Shown: positions 9,029 through 18,518, counted from the first letter of the stretch. The stretch is DNA of 64,000 nucleotides from an uncultured Alphaproteobacteria bacterium (GCA_902825865.1 CADECX010000004.1:1-64000); one strand, 5' to 3'. The notes: generated by a model from the sequence alone, not told the origin. Numbers and translations are program-made.

Positions 9029-9895
9029 ATGACCGCATCCGAAGCCCGCAAGGAACAAGCCCGCGCCTGGTTCGAAACCTTGCGCGACCGCATCATGGCG
9101 GCGTTCGAAGCGCTGGAGAACGAAGCACCCGGCAATCTTTATCCCGGCGCAGCGGGACGGTTTGTCAAAACACCCTGGAGCCGCGGCGAGGACGAAGGCG
9201 GCGGCGTGATGGGCATGATGCGCGGGCGGCTGTTCGAGAAAGTCGGTGTGCATACTTCGACGGTGTTCGGCGCCTTCTCGCCGGAATTCGCCAAGCAGGT
9301 GAAGGGCGCCGACGACGATCCGCGCTTCTGGGCCAGCGGCATCAGCCTGATCGCCCATATGAAGAATCCGCGCGTGCCGGCGGTGCATATGAACACCCGC
9401 ATGATCGTCACCACCGAAAGCTGGTTCGGTGGCGGCGCCGACCTCAACCCGACTCTGGATGCGGCGCGCAGTCCGCGCCATCCCGACACGGTGGATTTTC
9501 ATGCCCGGCTGAAGAGCGCCTGCGACGGCTTCGACAAGGAATGGTTCCCCAAATACAAGAAATGGGCCGATACCTATTTCTGGCTGCCGCATCGGCTAGA
9601 GGCGCGCGGCGTCGGCGGCATTTTCTACGACCATCACGACAGCGGCGACTGGGACCGGGATTTTGCTTTCACCAAAAGCGTGGGCGAAGCCTTTCTCGAC
9701 ATCCAGCCGCAAATCATCCGCCGCCGCATGCCCGAATCCTGGACCGAAGAGGAACGCCACGAACAGGCCAAGTGGCGCGGCCGCTATGTCGAATTCAACC
9801 TTCTCTATGACCGGGGCACCCATTTCGGGCTCAAGACCGGCGGCAATGTGGAAAGTATTCTCTCCTCCATGCCGCCGGTTGCGGAGTGGAAATGA
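9029..9895 (+). CDS. hemF: Oxygen-dependent coproporphyrinogen III oxidase
   Basis: The 288-residue enzyme converts coproporphyrinogen III to protoporphyrinogen IX in haem synthesis. Diagnostic segments are [58 protein letters not shown] and [17 protein letters not shown] 9029 is preferred over the earlier frame start at 8975 because family similarity begins just after it. The C-terminus ends quickly after the SMPP motif, so the protein is slightly shorter than the enterobacterial enzyme. It overlaps hemC by ATGA. Confidence 0.95.
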   Translation: MTASEARKEQARAWFETLRDRIMAAFEALENEAPGNLYPGAAGRFVKTPWSRGEDEGGGVMGMMRGRLFEKVGVHTSTVFGAFSPEFAKQVKGADDDPRFWASGISLIAHMKNPRVPAVHMNTRMIVTTESWFGGGADLNPTLDAARSPRHPDTVDFHARLKSACDGFDKEWFPKYKKWADTYFWLPHRLEARGVGGIFYDHHDSGDWDRDFAFTKSVGEAFLDIQPQIIRRRMPESWTEEERHEQAKWRGRYVEFNLLYDRGTHFGLKTGGNVESILSSMPPVAEWK

Positions 9896-10836
9896 GCTTG
9901 AAGCTCGGCTCGCGCGGCTCGCCCTTGGCCTTGGCGCAATCGCGCCTGGTGGCCGCGATGCTGGCGAAACATTCCGGCACTGACGCGGACGCCTTTCCCA
10001 TCCAGACTTTCATGACCAGCGGCGACAAGATTCAGGGCCGCTTGCAGGAACAAGGCGGCAAGGGGCTGTTCACCAAGGAATTGGATGAAGCGCTGCTGGA
10101 TGGCCGCATCGACGCCGCCATTCATTCCATGAAGGATTTGCCCACCCGCATGCCGCCGGGCATCGTGCTGGCTTGCGTGCCTTCCCGCGAAGACCCGCGC
10201 GACGGTTTCATCGCCCTGAAGGCCAAGACGCTGCGCGATCTTCCAGCGGGAGCGACGGTTGGCACCGCCAGCCTGCGCCGCCAAGCCCAGACGTTGCACG
10301 CCCGGCCCGACCTCAAAGTGGAATTGTTGCGCGGCCGGGTGGAAACAAGGCTGGCCAAGATCGAAAGCGGCACGTTCGATGCCACCTATCTGGCGCTGGC
10401 CGGTCTGCGCCGGCTGGGCTTGGAAAAACACGCCGCATCCATCGTCGATGCCCAGGCCATGCCGCCCGCGCCGGGCCAGGGCGCGCTCGCCATCACCGCC
10501 CGCGCCGGCGATGAAAAAACTCTGGCGCTGCTGGAACCGCTCAACATCGCCGAACATGTCCTCACCACCAAAGCCGAACGCGCCTTTCTGCAGGCGCTGG
10601 ATGGTTCCTGCCGCACCCCCATCGCGGCGCTGGCTGAAATAGCGGACGGCAGATTGAACTTTCTGGGCGAAGTGCTGACACCGGACGGCAAACATTGCTG
10701 GCGGCGGCGCGAGAGCATCGCGTTGGGCAACGATGCGCAGGAAAGCGCCCGCGCCCTGGGCGCCAGGCTGGGCGCCGAAATCGTGGCCGAGGCCGGACCG
10801 CTCTACAGGGCCCATTTCGGCGATAATGGCTGGTAG
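9892..10836 (+). CDS. hemC: Porphobilinogen deaminase (hydroxymethylbilane synthase)
   Basis: The 314-residue enzyme polymerises four porphobilinogens to hydroxymethylbilane. It starts [15 protein letters not shown], contains the [11 protein letters not shown] strand and TASLRRQAQ, and carries the dipyrromethane-cofactor cysteine in [10 protein letters not shown] (Cys240). The start at 9892 gives an ATGA overlap with hemF, so the two haem enzymes are translationally coupled. A 25-base hairpin begins 24 bases after the stop. Confidence 0.96.
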   Translation: MSLKLGSRGSPLALAQSRLVAAMLAKHSGTDADAFPIQTFMTSGDKIQGRLQEQGGKGLFTKELDEALLDGRIDAAIHSMKDLPTRMPPGIVLACVPSREDPRDGFIALKAKTLRDLPAGATVGTASLRRQAQTLHARPDLKVELLRGRVETRLAKIESGTFDATYLALAGLRRLGLEKHAASIVDAQAMPPAPGQGALAITARAGDEKTLALLEPLNIAEHVLTTKAERAFLQALDGSCRTPIAALAEIADGRLNFLGEVLTPDGKHCWRRRESIALGNDAQESARALGARLGAEIVAEAGPLYRAHFGDNGW

Positions 10837-10860
10837 TGAGGCACGACCGGCATAGCCGGG

Positions 10861-10885
10861 CAAATCGGTCCAGTGGACCGATTTG
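10861..10885 (+). terminator. 25-base hairpin after hemC (GGTCC-type), possible terminator
   Basis: Eleven-base arms around a three-base loop form a strong stem just downstream of hemC. There is no clear U-tract. The remaining bases to the next gene (about 120) are GC-rich with no open frame. The hairpin has the same size and GGTCC core as the one at 30208-30232, and in both cases a similar GAACGC...GCGAGGC tract follows. Confidence 0.5.
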
Positions 10886-11004
10886 AGTGCCGAACGCGCC
10901 GAGCACGAGCGAGGCGCAACTCTCGCTGCTTTGCAGCACGTTTAGGCCCTTTGCTTCCTTACGAATTTGGCTCAGCATCCGGCCAAATTCCTGGGGAGGA
11001 AGAC

Positions 11005-11895
11005 ATGCTGAACAAACGCGATTTTCTGACCGGCACCATTGCCGCCACTCTGTCCGCCGCCGCGGCGCAAGCGCAGCCGGCCGCGGCCGCCAACGGCCTC
11101 AACCCGCCGCGCAAAATTCCGCATGGCATGATGAAGACCACCAGAATGTTCAAATACCCGCAGGGCTATGGCAACGGCCTGGCGGTGGCGCCGGAAGGCT
11201 TGTGGATCGCACAGCAGAAACTATCGGGCGACGGCGCGAAACGCTATGGCCTGCCCGAGCCCAAGGACCTGCGCGAAGCCGCCTGGCTGGTGGACTGGAA
11301 CGGCAAGCTGCTCAAGACGGTGATGACCAACTGCCGCAACTGTTCCGGCATGGCCTATGGCGACGGCTATGTCTGGATGATGGCCAACCAGGCGCCGCAG
11401 GGCTGTTTTCAGGTCGACATGAACAGCAAGCAGATCAGCCACCGCCAGATTCCGCTGGCGATGCCGGGCCAGGACGGCGGCGGCAGCCATGGCGCGCAAT
11501 GGCACAATGGCAAATTGTGGATCGCGGCGCTGCGGCCCAAGCTGATTTTGCGCGTCGATCCCAAGACCTGGGTGCCGGAAGTGGCGATCTCGACCTATAC
11601 CAGCCCGGACAAGCCGCGCACCCATGACCTGACCATCGACGACAAGGGCGATATCTGGGTGGTTCTCGGCAACGACAGCAGGAACTACAAGGAAGGACGG
11701 CCGGGACTGGTGAAGTATGACGGCAAGACCGGCCAGATCGCCGCCACCTATGATTTCCTGCCCGGCTCCTGCGATCCGCACGGTCTGGAATTCCATAACG
11801 GCAGCTTGATCAGCTGTGATGCCGGCATCCATCCCGGCTGGCCCAATGGCGACAGCCCGCATGCGGGCTGGATCTTCAAGATCGAGCCGGCATAG
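11005..11895 (+). CDS. Exported beta-propeller protein with Tat-like signal (paralogue 1)
   Basis: The 296-residue protein has a strong Shine-Dalgarno (GGGGAGGA) before ATG 11005. The N-terminus NKRDFLTGTIAATLSAAAAQA resembles a twin-arginine signal with Lys-Arg. The body has repeated propeller-type strands such as GNGLAVAPEGLWIAQQ, NGKLWIAALRPKLILRVDP and LTIDDKGDIWVV, like SMP-30/lactonase or virginiamycin-B-lyase-like proteins. No catalytic motif can be assigned, so the function is unknown. The next gene encodes a related protein, and the two form a tandem pair 13 bases apart. Confidence 0.75.
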   Translation: MLNKRDFLTGTIAATLSAAAAQAQPAAAANGLNPPRKIPHGMMKTTRMFKYPQGYGNGLAVAPEGLWIAQQKLSGDGAKRYGLPEPKDLREAAWLVDWNGKLLKTVMTNCRNCSGMAYGDGYVWMMANQAPQGCFQVDMNSKQISHRQIPLAMPGQDGGGSHGAQWHNGKLWIAALRPKLILRVDPKTWVPEVAISTYTSPDKPRTHDLTIDDKGDIWVVLGNDSRNYKEGRPGLVKYDGKTGQIAATYDFLPGSCDPHGLEFHNGSLISCDAGIHPGWPNGDSPHAGWIFKIEPA

Positions 11896-11908
11896 AGGAG
11901 ACCTTCCG

Positions 11909-12838
11909 ATGAAGCGCAGAGATTTTCTCGCCGCGGCGGCTGTCTCGCCCGCCGCGGCCTTGCCTGCTTTGGCGCAGCCTTCCCAACCCGCCTGCCTGCC
12001 GGGCTACGCGTCGATCAAGACGCGGCCCGCGGCCAAGATCGAAGTCGTCTACAAGACCCGGCACGGCCAGCCCAATGGACTGGCATTGTCCGATACGCCC
12101 GGCCAGATGTGGGTACTCGATCAGGGCGCCGATCACTGGATCACCCTGACCAACATCAAGGACGGTTCGCTGGTGCGCGAGTTCCAGGCCGATGTGGTGG
12201 GGCCCAGCGGCCTGGTTCAAGACGGCAATACCATGTGGATCACCTCGACGCACAATTCCATCATCGTGCATTGCGATCTGAACGGCAAAACCATCGCCAA
12301 ATACGTCACCCCCGGCGCGGGGCGCATTTATGAGCGCGAGGACGATCCGCCGGGCCGCAGAAGCCCGCTCAAGCCCGCCTGGCCCGACAAGCCGCGCGGC
12401 ATCGGCGCGGCGCAGACCAATAATGTCGGCAACAACACCGGCAAGGACTTGCCGCCGGGACAATTGCCGCTGAATGCTCAGGAAGGTTCGGCCGGCACCG
12501 GGGCGCATGCCATTCTGGTGGACGGCGACTATCTGATCTATGCCTGCCCGCCGGCGCGCCTGATCTTCACCATCAACAAAAAGACCTGGAAGGTGAAATC
12601 GACCTGGCCGGTGCCGGGCAACCGCACCCATGGCATGAGCTGGGGCAAGACCAAGGCGACGATCTGGTCGTCGGATTCAAATTTGAATGCTTTCTATCTG
12701 CACGATGCCGCCACTGGCGCGATCCGGGAACGGGTGCAACTGCCCGATGACTCGCCGGTGATCCACTGCGCCAAGCTGGTGGGCGACGATATGTATTTCT
12801 GCGACGATATGGGCTGGATGTGCCGGTTCAGGATTTGA
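11909..12838 (+). CDS. Exported beta-propeller protein with Tat signal (paralogue 2)
   Basis: The 309-residue protein begins KRRDFLAAAAVSPAAALPALA, a convincing twin-arginine signal, and is preceded by GAGGAG. Propeller-like strands include QPNGLALSDTPGQMWVLDQG, GPSGLVQDGNTMWITSTHN and NRTHGMSWGKTKATIW. The GLA...MWVLDQ segment parallels GLAVAPEGLWIAQQ of the upstream protein, which suggests a duplication followed by divergence. The final residues include two Cys (YFCDDMGWMCRF). Function is unknown; binding or hydrolysis of an extracellular small molecule is a guess. Confidence 0.75.
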   Translation: MKRRDFLAAAAVSPAAALPALAQPSQPACLPGYASIKTRPAAKIEVVYKTRHGQPNGLALSDTPGQMWVLDQGADHWITLTNIKDGSLVREFQADVVGPSGLVQDGNTMWITSTHNSIIVHCDLNGKTIAKYVTPGAGRIYEREDDPPGRRSPLKPAWPDKPRGIGAAQTNNVGNNTGKDLPPGQLPLNAQEGSAGTGAHAILVDGDYLIYACPPARLIFTINKKTWKVKSTWPVPGNRTHGMSWGKTKATIWSSDSNLNAFYLHDAATGAIRERVQLPDDSPVIHCAKLVGDDMYFCDDMGWMCRFRI

Positions 12839-12846
12839 AGCTCTCC

Positions 12847-12871
12847 TCACCCTGAGCTTGTCGAAGGGTGA
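12847..12871. repeat. Short REP-like palindrome
   Basis: A 25-base sequence with 7-base perfect arms (TCACCCT/AGGGTGA) around GAGCTTGTCGA. The same CCTGAGCTTGTCGAAGGG core is widely dispersed in proteobacterial genomes as I recall it. It lies between two convergent genes and may act as a bidirectional hairpin terminator. Only one copy was noticed here. Confidence 0.6.
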
Positions 12872-12873
12872 GA

Positions 12874-14049
12874 TCAATCCACTCTAAATCCCGGTCGCGT
12901 CGTCACGTAGGAAGAGTCGACCTGCGAAATGCTGGAAACGCCCAGCAATTTCATGGTGCGGATAATGTCGGCGCGGAAGATCTCGATGGCGCGCTCGATC
13001 CCCGCATCGCCCGCCGCCGCCATGCCATAGGCATAGCCGCGCCCCAGCAGCACCGCCTTGGCGCCAAGCCCCATCGCCCGCACCACATCGGCGCCGCGGC
13101 GAATGCCGCCATCGAAAATCACTTCGGTCTTGTCGCCCACCGCTTCGACAATCCCCGGCAAAACACGAAGCGATCCCGCGACGCCGTCCAATTGGCGCCC
13201 GGCATGGGTCGACACCACAATGCCCTGCGCCCCCGCATCGACCGAGCGTTTGGCGTCGTCGGCCGTCATCACGCCTTTGATCACGATGGGGCCATTCCAC
13301 AGCTCGCGGATCCATTTGAGATCGGTCCAGGAGACCTGCGCCGATTCCAGCGCCGCCCCAACATCGATGGCCGGAACGGGCCCCGATCCCGGCACCACGA
13401 TATTGGGGAATGGCCGGGACATGCCGTCCATCACAAAACCGGCGAGCCAGCCGGGATGCGACAGGATATTGGGGAGGTAGGGAATTTTGGCGAAGGGATT
13501 CTTGCCCATCAGCGCCTTCATGCCGTTGCGCACATCGCGCTCGCGATTGCCCGCCACCGGCGTGTCGATGGTGACAAACAGCACCTTGTAGCCGGCAGCC
13601 TTGGCGCGGGCGATAGAACCCTCGGCCGCGCCCCGGCCGCCCGCCAGATACAATTGGTAGAAGGTCGGACCAGTGGACTCCGCTTTCACGTCCTCGATCC
13701 GGTGACCCGACATGGTCGACAGAATATAGGCGGTGCCGTTCTTGCCCGCCGCTTTCGACGCCGCCAATTCGCCGCGCGGATGCATCAGCCGCGAATAACC
13801 GATCGGACCCAGCATGAAGGGCAGATCAAGCTTGTGACCCAGCACCGTGACGCTGAGATCGCAGGACGGCGTCGCCACCGCGAAACGCGGCTTGAAGATC
13901 ACTTCCTGGAAGGCGCGCTCGCTGTCCTGCAGCGTCACTTCGTCATCGGCGGCGCCGTCGAGATAGTCGAACACCGCATCCGGCAGCCGGGCCCGCGCCA
14001 GGCGGCGCAAATCCTTGATATTGACGACATTCGGCGAGGCGAGAGACAT
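12874..14049 (-). CDS. FMN-dependent alpha-hydroxyacid oxidase/dehydrogenase (LldD-like)
   Basis: The 391-residue TIM-barrel flavoenzyme belongs to the L-lactate dehydrogenase / glycolate oxidase family. It has the N-terminal YLDGAADDEVT helix, the active-site Tyr in YQLYL, the DTPVAGNRERDVRNG strand and the C-terminal FDGGIRRGADV and LLGRGYAYG phosphate-binding segments. The catalytic-base motif reads STHAGRQLDG instead of the usual SNHG(A/G)RQ; the His is kept but two neighbours differ. It should oxidise an L-2-hydroxyacid to a 2-oxoacid; the substrate is uncertain. Confidence 0.9.
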   Translation of the reverse strand: MSLASPNVVNIKDLRRLARARLPDAVFDYLDGAADDEVTLQDSERAFQEVIFKPRFAVATPSCDLSVTVLGHKLDLPFMLGPIGYSRLMHPRGELAASKAAGKNGTAYILSTMSGHRIEDVKAESTGPTFYQLYLAGGRGAAEGSIARAKAAGYKVLFVTIDTPVAGNRERDVRNGMKALMGKNPFAKIPYLPNILSHPGWLAGFVMDGMSRPFPNIVVPGSGPVPAIDVGAALESAQVSWTDLKWIRELWNGPIVIKGVMTADDAKRSVDAGAQGIVVSTHAGRQLDGVAGSLRVLPGIVEAVGDKTEVIFDGGIRRGADVVRAMGLGAKAVLLGRGYAYGMAAAGDAGIERAIEIFRADIIRTMKLLGVSSISQVDSSYVTTRPGFRVD

Positions 14050-14113
14050 GACGAGGTCCGTTAAAGCTGGGCTGTTTATGCCCGCAAAAATCCCGCTTTA
14101 AAAGTCCGGTCTC

Positions 14114-15283
14114 TCAGAATGCGGAATGACCGGTCTGGGCCCGGCCCAGCACCAGGGCATGGATGTCGTGGGTGCCCTCATAGGTGTTGACGGCTTCCAG
14201 ATTCAGCAGATGGCGCACCACATGATAGCCGTCGGACACGCCATTGGCGCCGTGCATGTCGCGCGCCATACGGGCGATTTCGAGCGCCTTGCCGGCATTG
14301 TTGCGCTTGAGCAGGCTGATGGCTTCCGGCGCCAGCTTGCCCTGCTCCATCAGCCGCCCGGCCTGCAGGCAGGCCAGCAGGCCCAAGGTGATCTCGGTCT
14401 GCATATCGGCCAGTTTTTTCTGATAGAGCTGGGTGGCGGCCAGCGGGCGGCCGAACTGCTGCCGCTCCAAGCCATAATCGCGCGCCGCATGCCAGCAGAA
14501 TTCCGCCGCCCCCATGGCGCCCCAGGCGATGCCCTGGCGCGCATGATTGAGACAGGAAAAGGGACCTTTCAATCCTTCGGCACCGGGCAGCAAGCGGTCT
14601 TCGGGAATTTCGACATCGTTCATGGCGATCTCGCCGGTCACACTGGCGCGCAGCGAGAACTTGCCTTCGATCTTCGGTGTCGACAGTCCCTTGTCGCCGC
14701 GCTCCAGCACAAAACCGCGAATCCGGTCATCGAGTTTCGCCCACACCACCAACACATCGGCGATGGGCGCATGGGTGATCCAGCTTTTGCTTCCCGACAG
14801 CACAAACCCGGTCTTGGTGCGGCGTGCGCGGCTTTGCATCGCGCCGGGATCGGAGCCCGCGCCCGGTTCGGTCAAACCAAAGGAGCCGACCCATTCGCCC
14901 GACGCCAGCATGGGAAGATATTTCTCGCGCAGGGCCTGACTGCCGAAAGCATGAATGGGATGCATCACCAGGCTGGATTGCACCGAAAGCGAGGAGCGGA
15001 ACGCGGAATCCACCCGCTCGAATTCACGCGCGATCAGGCCATAGCCGACCGGCGAGACGCCGCCGAACTCGGGCAAGGTGCTGCCCAAAAGGCCCAGCGC
15101 CCCCATCTCACGCAACAAGTCGCGATCAAAACTTTCGTCGCGGTGCATGTCCTGCACCAGAGGCATCAGGCGAGACCCGGCAAAGCCTCGCGCGCTGTCG
15201 CGCACCAGCCTTTCTTCCTCGCGCAAGGAAGATTCCACCAGAAAAGGATCGGCCCAATCAAATCTGGGCCATGTCTCCGCCAT
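14114..15283 (-). CDS. gcdH: Glutaryl-CoA dehydrogenase
   Basis: This 389-residue acyl-CoA dehydrogenase oxidises and decarboxylates glutaryl-CoA to crotonyl-CoA in lysine and tryptophan catabolism, using FAD. Specific cues are [16 protein letters not shown], the flavin segment [12 protein letters not shown] and the catalytic-Glu region [20 protein letters not shown], which is diagnostic for GcdH rather than other acyl-CoA dehydrogenases. It stands alone on the minus strand with 64 bases to the hydroxyacid oxidase. Confidence 0.95.
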   Translation of the reverse strand: MAETWPRFDWADPFLVESSLREEERLVRDSARGFAGSRLMPLVQDMHRDESFDRDLLREMGALGLLGSTLPEFGGVSPVGYGLIAREFERVDSAFRSSLSVQSSLVMHPIHAFGSQALREKYLPMLASGEWVGSFGLTEPGAGSDPGAMQSRARRTKTGFVLSGSKSWITHAPIADVLVVWAKLDDRIRGFVLERGDKGLSTPKIEGKFSLRASVTGEIAMNDVEIPEDRLLPGAEGLKGPFSCLNHARQGIAWGAMGAAEFCWHAARDYGLERQQFGRPLAATQLYQKKLADMQTEITLGLLACLQAGRLMEQGKLAPEAISLLKRNNAGKALEIARMARDMHGANGVSDGYHVVRHLLNLEAVNTYEGTHDIHALVLGRAQTGHSAF

Positions 15284-15358
15284 ATCCCCAGCCCATTACA
15301 ACCGGGACGGCATCACGCCATCCCGGCTGGGAGCATATCGCCATCTTTGTGCCGGCTG

Positions 15359-15544
15359 CTAGTTGGACTTGGTGACTTGGCCTTCCGCCACGCCGGCCTT
15401 GCTGCCGACGCCGGGATTGACGGGATTCTGCCCATCCGGCGGAAGCGGCATCACCTTGTCTTCATGCCCGGGAAGTTTCGCATTGGTGGTGGGTTCGGCG
15501 CCGGGCTTGCCTTTGCGCAGATCATTTTGCTGGATATTCGCCAT
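15359..15544 (-). CDS. Small hypothetical protein, 61 residues
   Basis: The frame has a good Shine-Dalgarno (GGGAGA) six bases before its ATG. The protein is hydrophilic, rich in Pro, Gly, Asn and Lys (for example LPPDGQNPVNPGVGSK), has no signal peptide, Cys or membrane segment and is likely disordered. I recognise no family. Its position after gcdH's 5' end and its isolated transcription unit give no hint of function. Confidence 0.55.
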   Translation of the reverse strand: MANIQQNDLRKGKPGAEPTTNAKLPGHEDKVMPLPPDGQNPVNPGVGSKAGVAEGQVTKSN

Positions 15545-15596
15545 AATTATCTCCCGAAGGGTTCCAGGGTGATAACGGCTTCGCGGGACTTTTGTT

Positions 15597-15672
15597 GCCC
15601 CTCCGGCCTTCGCATCGCAAGCGCTGCTACGGCCACCTCCCCGCCCATGCGCTAACGCGCATGCGGGGAGGG
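15597..15672 (+). repeat. Palindromic intergenic repeat, family R1, copy 1
   Basis: A two-hairpin unit that begins CCCCTCCGGCC, contains CGCATCGCAAGCG, then CTACGGCCACCTCCCC and a long stem closed by GCGCTAACGCGC, ending GGGGAGG. It closely matches 42714-42793 in the same orientation and 23943-24020 in reverse. It abuts the stop codon of the neighbouring minus-strand hydrolase gene. It behaves like a REP/BIME-type element. Confidence 0.8.
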
Positions 15673-16608
15673 TTAAGGTTTCTGGGCGAAAATCCAGTCG
15701 GCCACATCCTTATCGACAGCTTCGCCCTGAAGATCGCGCAACAGCATGTGATAGCCGCGCTCATAGTGTTTTACCGCTGCCTTGGAACCCAGCGCGTCGA
15801 TCACCGCCCGAGTGGGTTTGGCCGGAATAATCTGGTCGTTGGCGCCGTAGAGGAACAGGATAGGCGGCGCGGTCTTGATGGCTGCCGGCGCAACACGCGC
15901 TTCGTCCATCAGATTGACCAGGCCGAACAGCGTGCCTGTCCGGGTGCTCTTTTGAAACAAAGGATCTTTGCCCAGCGCGATCAGCATCGGCACATTGTCG
16001 GACGGCACGATCTTCACCACCGACTTGGCGGCATTGTTGGACAGGATCATGCCGGGCACCAGATGCGCCGCCAGATACAGCGCGGCACGATAAGTCAAAG
16101 GCATGTCGCCGCGCGACCAGACCGCGGGCGCGACCAGGATCACGCCGTCGGCATCCAAGGCCGGCGAGGACGCCATCCCCGTCAGCACCACCGCGCCGCC
16201 CATGCTTTCGCCCAGGGCAAAGACCGGTACGCCGGGATAGCGCGCCCGCGCCGCCGCCACCGCATCGCGCAAATCGGACCGCATCGCCTCGGAGCCGGCC
16301 CAGATGCCGGGATTGGCGCTCAGCCCGAAACCGCGCTGATCGTATGCCAAGGTGGTGATGCCCAGCTTGGCCCAGACCTTCCCCGGCATATCGAAGGCGT
16401 TGGAATAATCGCTCATGCCATGCAAAGCGACGATCACCGCGCGGGGCGCCCCGATCGCCTCCCAACGCCGCAGCGGCAGCTTGGCGCCGTCGCGCGTCAG
16501 GATGGAATCGTCCGCAACCATGGGTGTCACGCCGCTATCCGGCGGCGGCGCAAAAGTGGGGGCACAGGCGGACAAGACCAGCAGGGCGAGCGGCAGAAAG
16601 ATGCGCAC
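15673..16608 (-). CDS. Alpha/beta hydrolase lipoprotein, lysophospholipase/monoacylglycerol lipase type
   Basis: The 311-residue protein has a lipoprotein signal with lipobox LSAC at about residues 12-15. The mature part is a serine hydrolase of the Hydrolase_4 / S33 type, with ALHGMSDYSNAF, the YDQRGFGLS turn, nucleophile elbow GESMGGAV and a final acid/His region LYGANDQIIPA...YERGYHMLLRD. It probably cleaves acyl esters at the envelope. The PAS-domain gene ends one base upstream of its start, so they share an operon. Confidence 0.85.
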   Translation of the reverse strand: MRIFLPLALLVLSACAPTFAPPPDSGVTPMVADDSILTRDGAKLPLRRWEAIGAPRAVIVALHGMSDYSNAFDMPGKVWAKLGITTLAYDQRGFGLSANPGIWAGSEAMRSDLRDAVAAARARYPGVPVFALGESMGGAVVLTGMASSPALDADGVILVAPAVWSRGDMPLTYRAALYLAAHLVPGMILSNNAAKSVVKIVPSDNVPMLIALGKDPLFQKSTRTGTLFGLVNLMDEARVAPAAIKTAPPILFLYGANDQIIPAKPTRAVIDALGSKAAVKHYERGYHMLLRDLQGEAVDKDVADWIFAQKP

Positions 16609-16609
16609 A

Positions 16610-17137
16610 TCACGCCCTGAGACTTTGCGGCATGGCCGGGAAGGCCTGGTCGCGCAACACCAGCATGCTGGTCACCACAATATGATCCACCCGCGCCTCG
16701 TCCCTGCCGAAAGGCAGCACCGCGCTTTCGTAATAAATAAATCGCGCGTCCGGCATGTCCGCGCCGACCCAGCCGCGATAGTAAAGCGGCTCGCAGCCCG
16801 ACCGTACCATCTCATAGAGCATTTTAAGCCCCAGGCCGAAACGCGGCGTGGTGGCGATGATGTCGCTGAGCCGCCGGCCGGAAAAATCCTCGGCAAAGCC
16901 GGATACCAGCTCCTTACCGACACTGAGATACTCATAATCGGCGCCTTCTTCCAAAACCCGCAACAGCAGGGCATTAGAGCCGACCTGCTCCAACACGGTG
17001 CCGGGATCGGATGGGAAACGCCGCTTCCCCTTCAGAAGTTTCCAGCGCGCATCGGCGCGTTGCACCACCGCCGCTTCCAGCAAGGCAATATCGACAATCT
17101 CGCCCGAAGAAGTTTGCGGAATCCAGAAATCCACCAT
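16610..17137 (-). CDS. PAS-domain protein (PAS_5 type)
   Basis: The 175-residue protein matches the alphaproteobacterial stand-alone PAS family (PF07310-like): SDPGTVLEQVGSNALLLRVL, then YEYLSVGKELVSGFAEDFSGRRLSD and a C-terminal strand pair VDHIVVTSMLVL. There is no kinase or output domain. Such proteins are of unknown function and may sense a small molecule or pair with other regulators. It precedes the lipoprotein hydrolase by one base. Confidence 0.75.
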   Translation of the reverse strand: MVDFWIPQTSSGEIVDIALLEAAVVQRADARWKLLKGKRRFPSDPGTVLEQVGSNALLLRVLEEGADYEYLSVGKELVSGFAEDFSGRRLSDIIATTPRFGLGLKMLYEMVRSGCEPLYYRGWVGADMPDARFIYYESAVLPFGRDEARVDHIVVTSMLVLRDQAFPAMPQSLRA

Positions 17138-17160
17138 GCAGCCAGCTTAGCGAAAAAAAT

Positions 17161-18411
17161 CTAAAGCGGTAGCAGGCCGATCATGGCGCCGGACAGCGCG
17201 CTGGCCATGGTGCCCGCCGCCAAAGCCTTGGGAGCAAGGGATACCACCTCGTCACGGCGTTCCGGGATCAAGGCGTTCATGCCGCCGATCAGAATGCCGA
17301 CACTGCCCAGATTGGCGAAACCGCAAAGGGCATAGACCATGATCTGGGTGCTGCGCGGATCCAGCGAACCCGCCGGCATGGCGGCCAGGCGCAGATAGGC
17401 AACCAGCTCATAAAGCGCCAGCTTGATCCCCATCAATTCTCCGGCGATGGCGGCCTGCGACCAGGGCACGCCCAGCAGCCAGACCAGGGGGGCGAAGATC
17501 CAGCCCAGCATCCGCTCCAGAGTCAGCGGCGCGCCGCCCACATGCGGCAGTGCCGCCAGCATCACATTGGCCAGCGCCACCAGCGCGGTGGTGACGATCA
17601 GCATGGCGATGATCTGCAAATAGAGATTCAGCCCATCCTGGGTGCCCCGCGCCATGGCATCGATGGTGGATCGGTAATGCACGCTTTCCTGCTCCTGGCC
17701 GAGATCGGTTTCCGCCTCGCCCGGCACCACGATCCGGGCGATCAGGATACCGCCCGGCAGCGACATGAACGAGGCCACCAGCAAATGGCCGAGCGCGCCG
17801 GGCAGCACGTCTTTGAGGATGGTGGCGAAAAGCACAAAGACGGTTCCGGCGATCACCGAAAGGCCCACCGTCATCAATATGAAAAGCTCGGTGCGGTTGA
17901 GACGCGCCATAGTGGGGCGGATCACCAACTGGCCTTCGATATTGCCCAGAAACACCATCGAGGCGGCGGAAAGACTGACCGCGCCGCCCAGCCCCACGGT
18001 CTTCTTAAGCCCTCGCGCCATCAGCCGCACGATGAAGGGCGTAATCCCCCAATACCACAGCATGGCTGCCAGGGCGGCGATCACCATCACCAGCGGCAGG
18101 ATTGTGAAGGCCAGATTGATCATATTGCCGGGATGGGTGACGGCAAAAGGCGCGGGCCCTGCCCCCAGATAGCCGAAGACGAAGCTGGTGCCTGCATTGG
18201 TGGCGGTGGTCACCGCCGTCACCACCGTGTTCAGGCCATACAGCGCATCGCGCGCCACCGGCACCTTCAGCAGCAAAAGCGCGATCGCCGCTTGAAGAGC
18301 CAAGGTGGCCAGCACCATGCGCCAGGAAAAGGCCTTGCGGTCTTCGGAAAAGACCCAGGCGCAAGCGATGATGGCGCAAATACCCAGCGCCGATTGCAGA
18401 TGCGGCAACAT
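17161..18411 (-). CDS. Concentrative nucleoside transporter (NupC/CNT family)
   Basis: The 416-residue integral membrane protein has many hydrophobic helices and CNT landmarks: NAGTSFVFGYLG, the GxxKxxxxEFVAY-like motif here GIKLALYELVAY, and the SIM-type ending FANLGSVGILIGGMNALIPER. It would import nucleosides with Na+ or H+. The motif has Tyr at a position usually occupied by Asn before Glu, which may alter specificity. The exported nucleoside hydrolase at 3931 is a possible functional partner. Confidence 0.92.
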   Translation of the reverse strand: MLPHLQSALGICAIIACAWVFSEDRKAFSWRMVLATLALQAAIALLLLKVPVARDALYGLNTVVTAVTTATNAGTSFVFGYLGAGPAPFAVTHPGNMINLAFTILPLVMVIAALAAMLWYWGITPFIVRLMARGLKKTVGLGGAVSLSAASMVFLGNIEGQLVIRPTMARLNRTELFILMTVGLSVIAGTVFVLFATILKDVLPGALGHLLVASFMSLPGGILIARIVVPGEAETDLGQEQESVHYRSTIDAMARGTQDGLNLYLQIIAMLIVTTALVALANVMLAALPHVGGAPLTLERMLGWIFAPLVWLLGVPWSQAAIAGELMGIKLALYELVAYLRLAAMPAGSLDPRSTQIMVYALCGFANLGSVGILIGGMNALIPERRDEVVSLAPKALAAGTMASALSGAMIGLLPL

Positions 18412-18518
18412 TTTCGCCCCGACGAAAAATGCCTGTTTACGCTACACGATTCCGCACATACGTCCCATGACAGAAGGCCGCAGCATCGCTAGGGTCGTGG
18501 GCGGGGACGGACAGCTAC

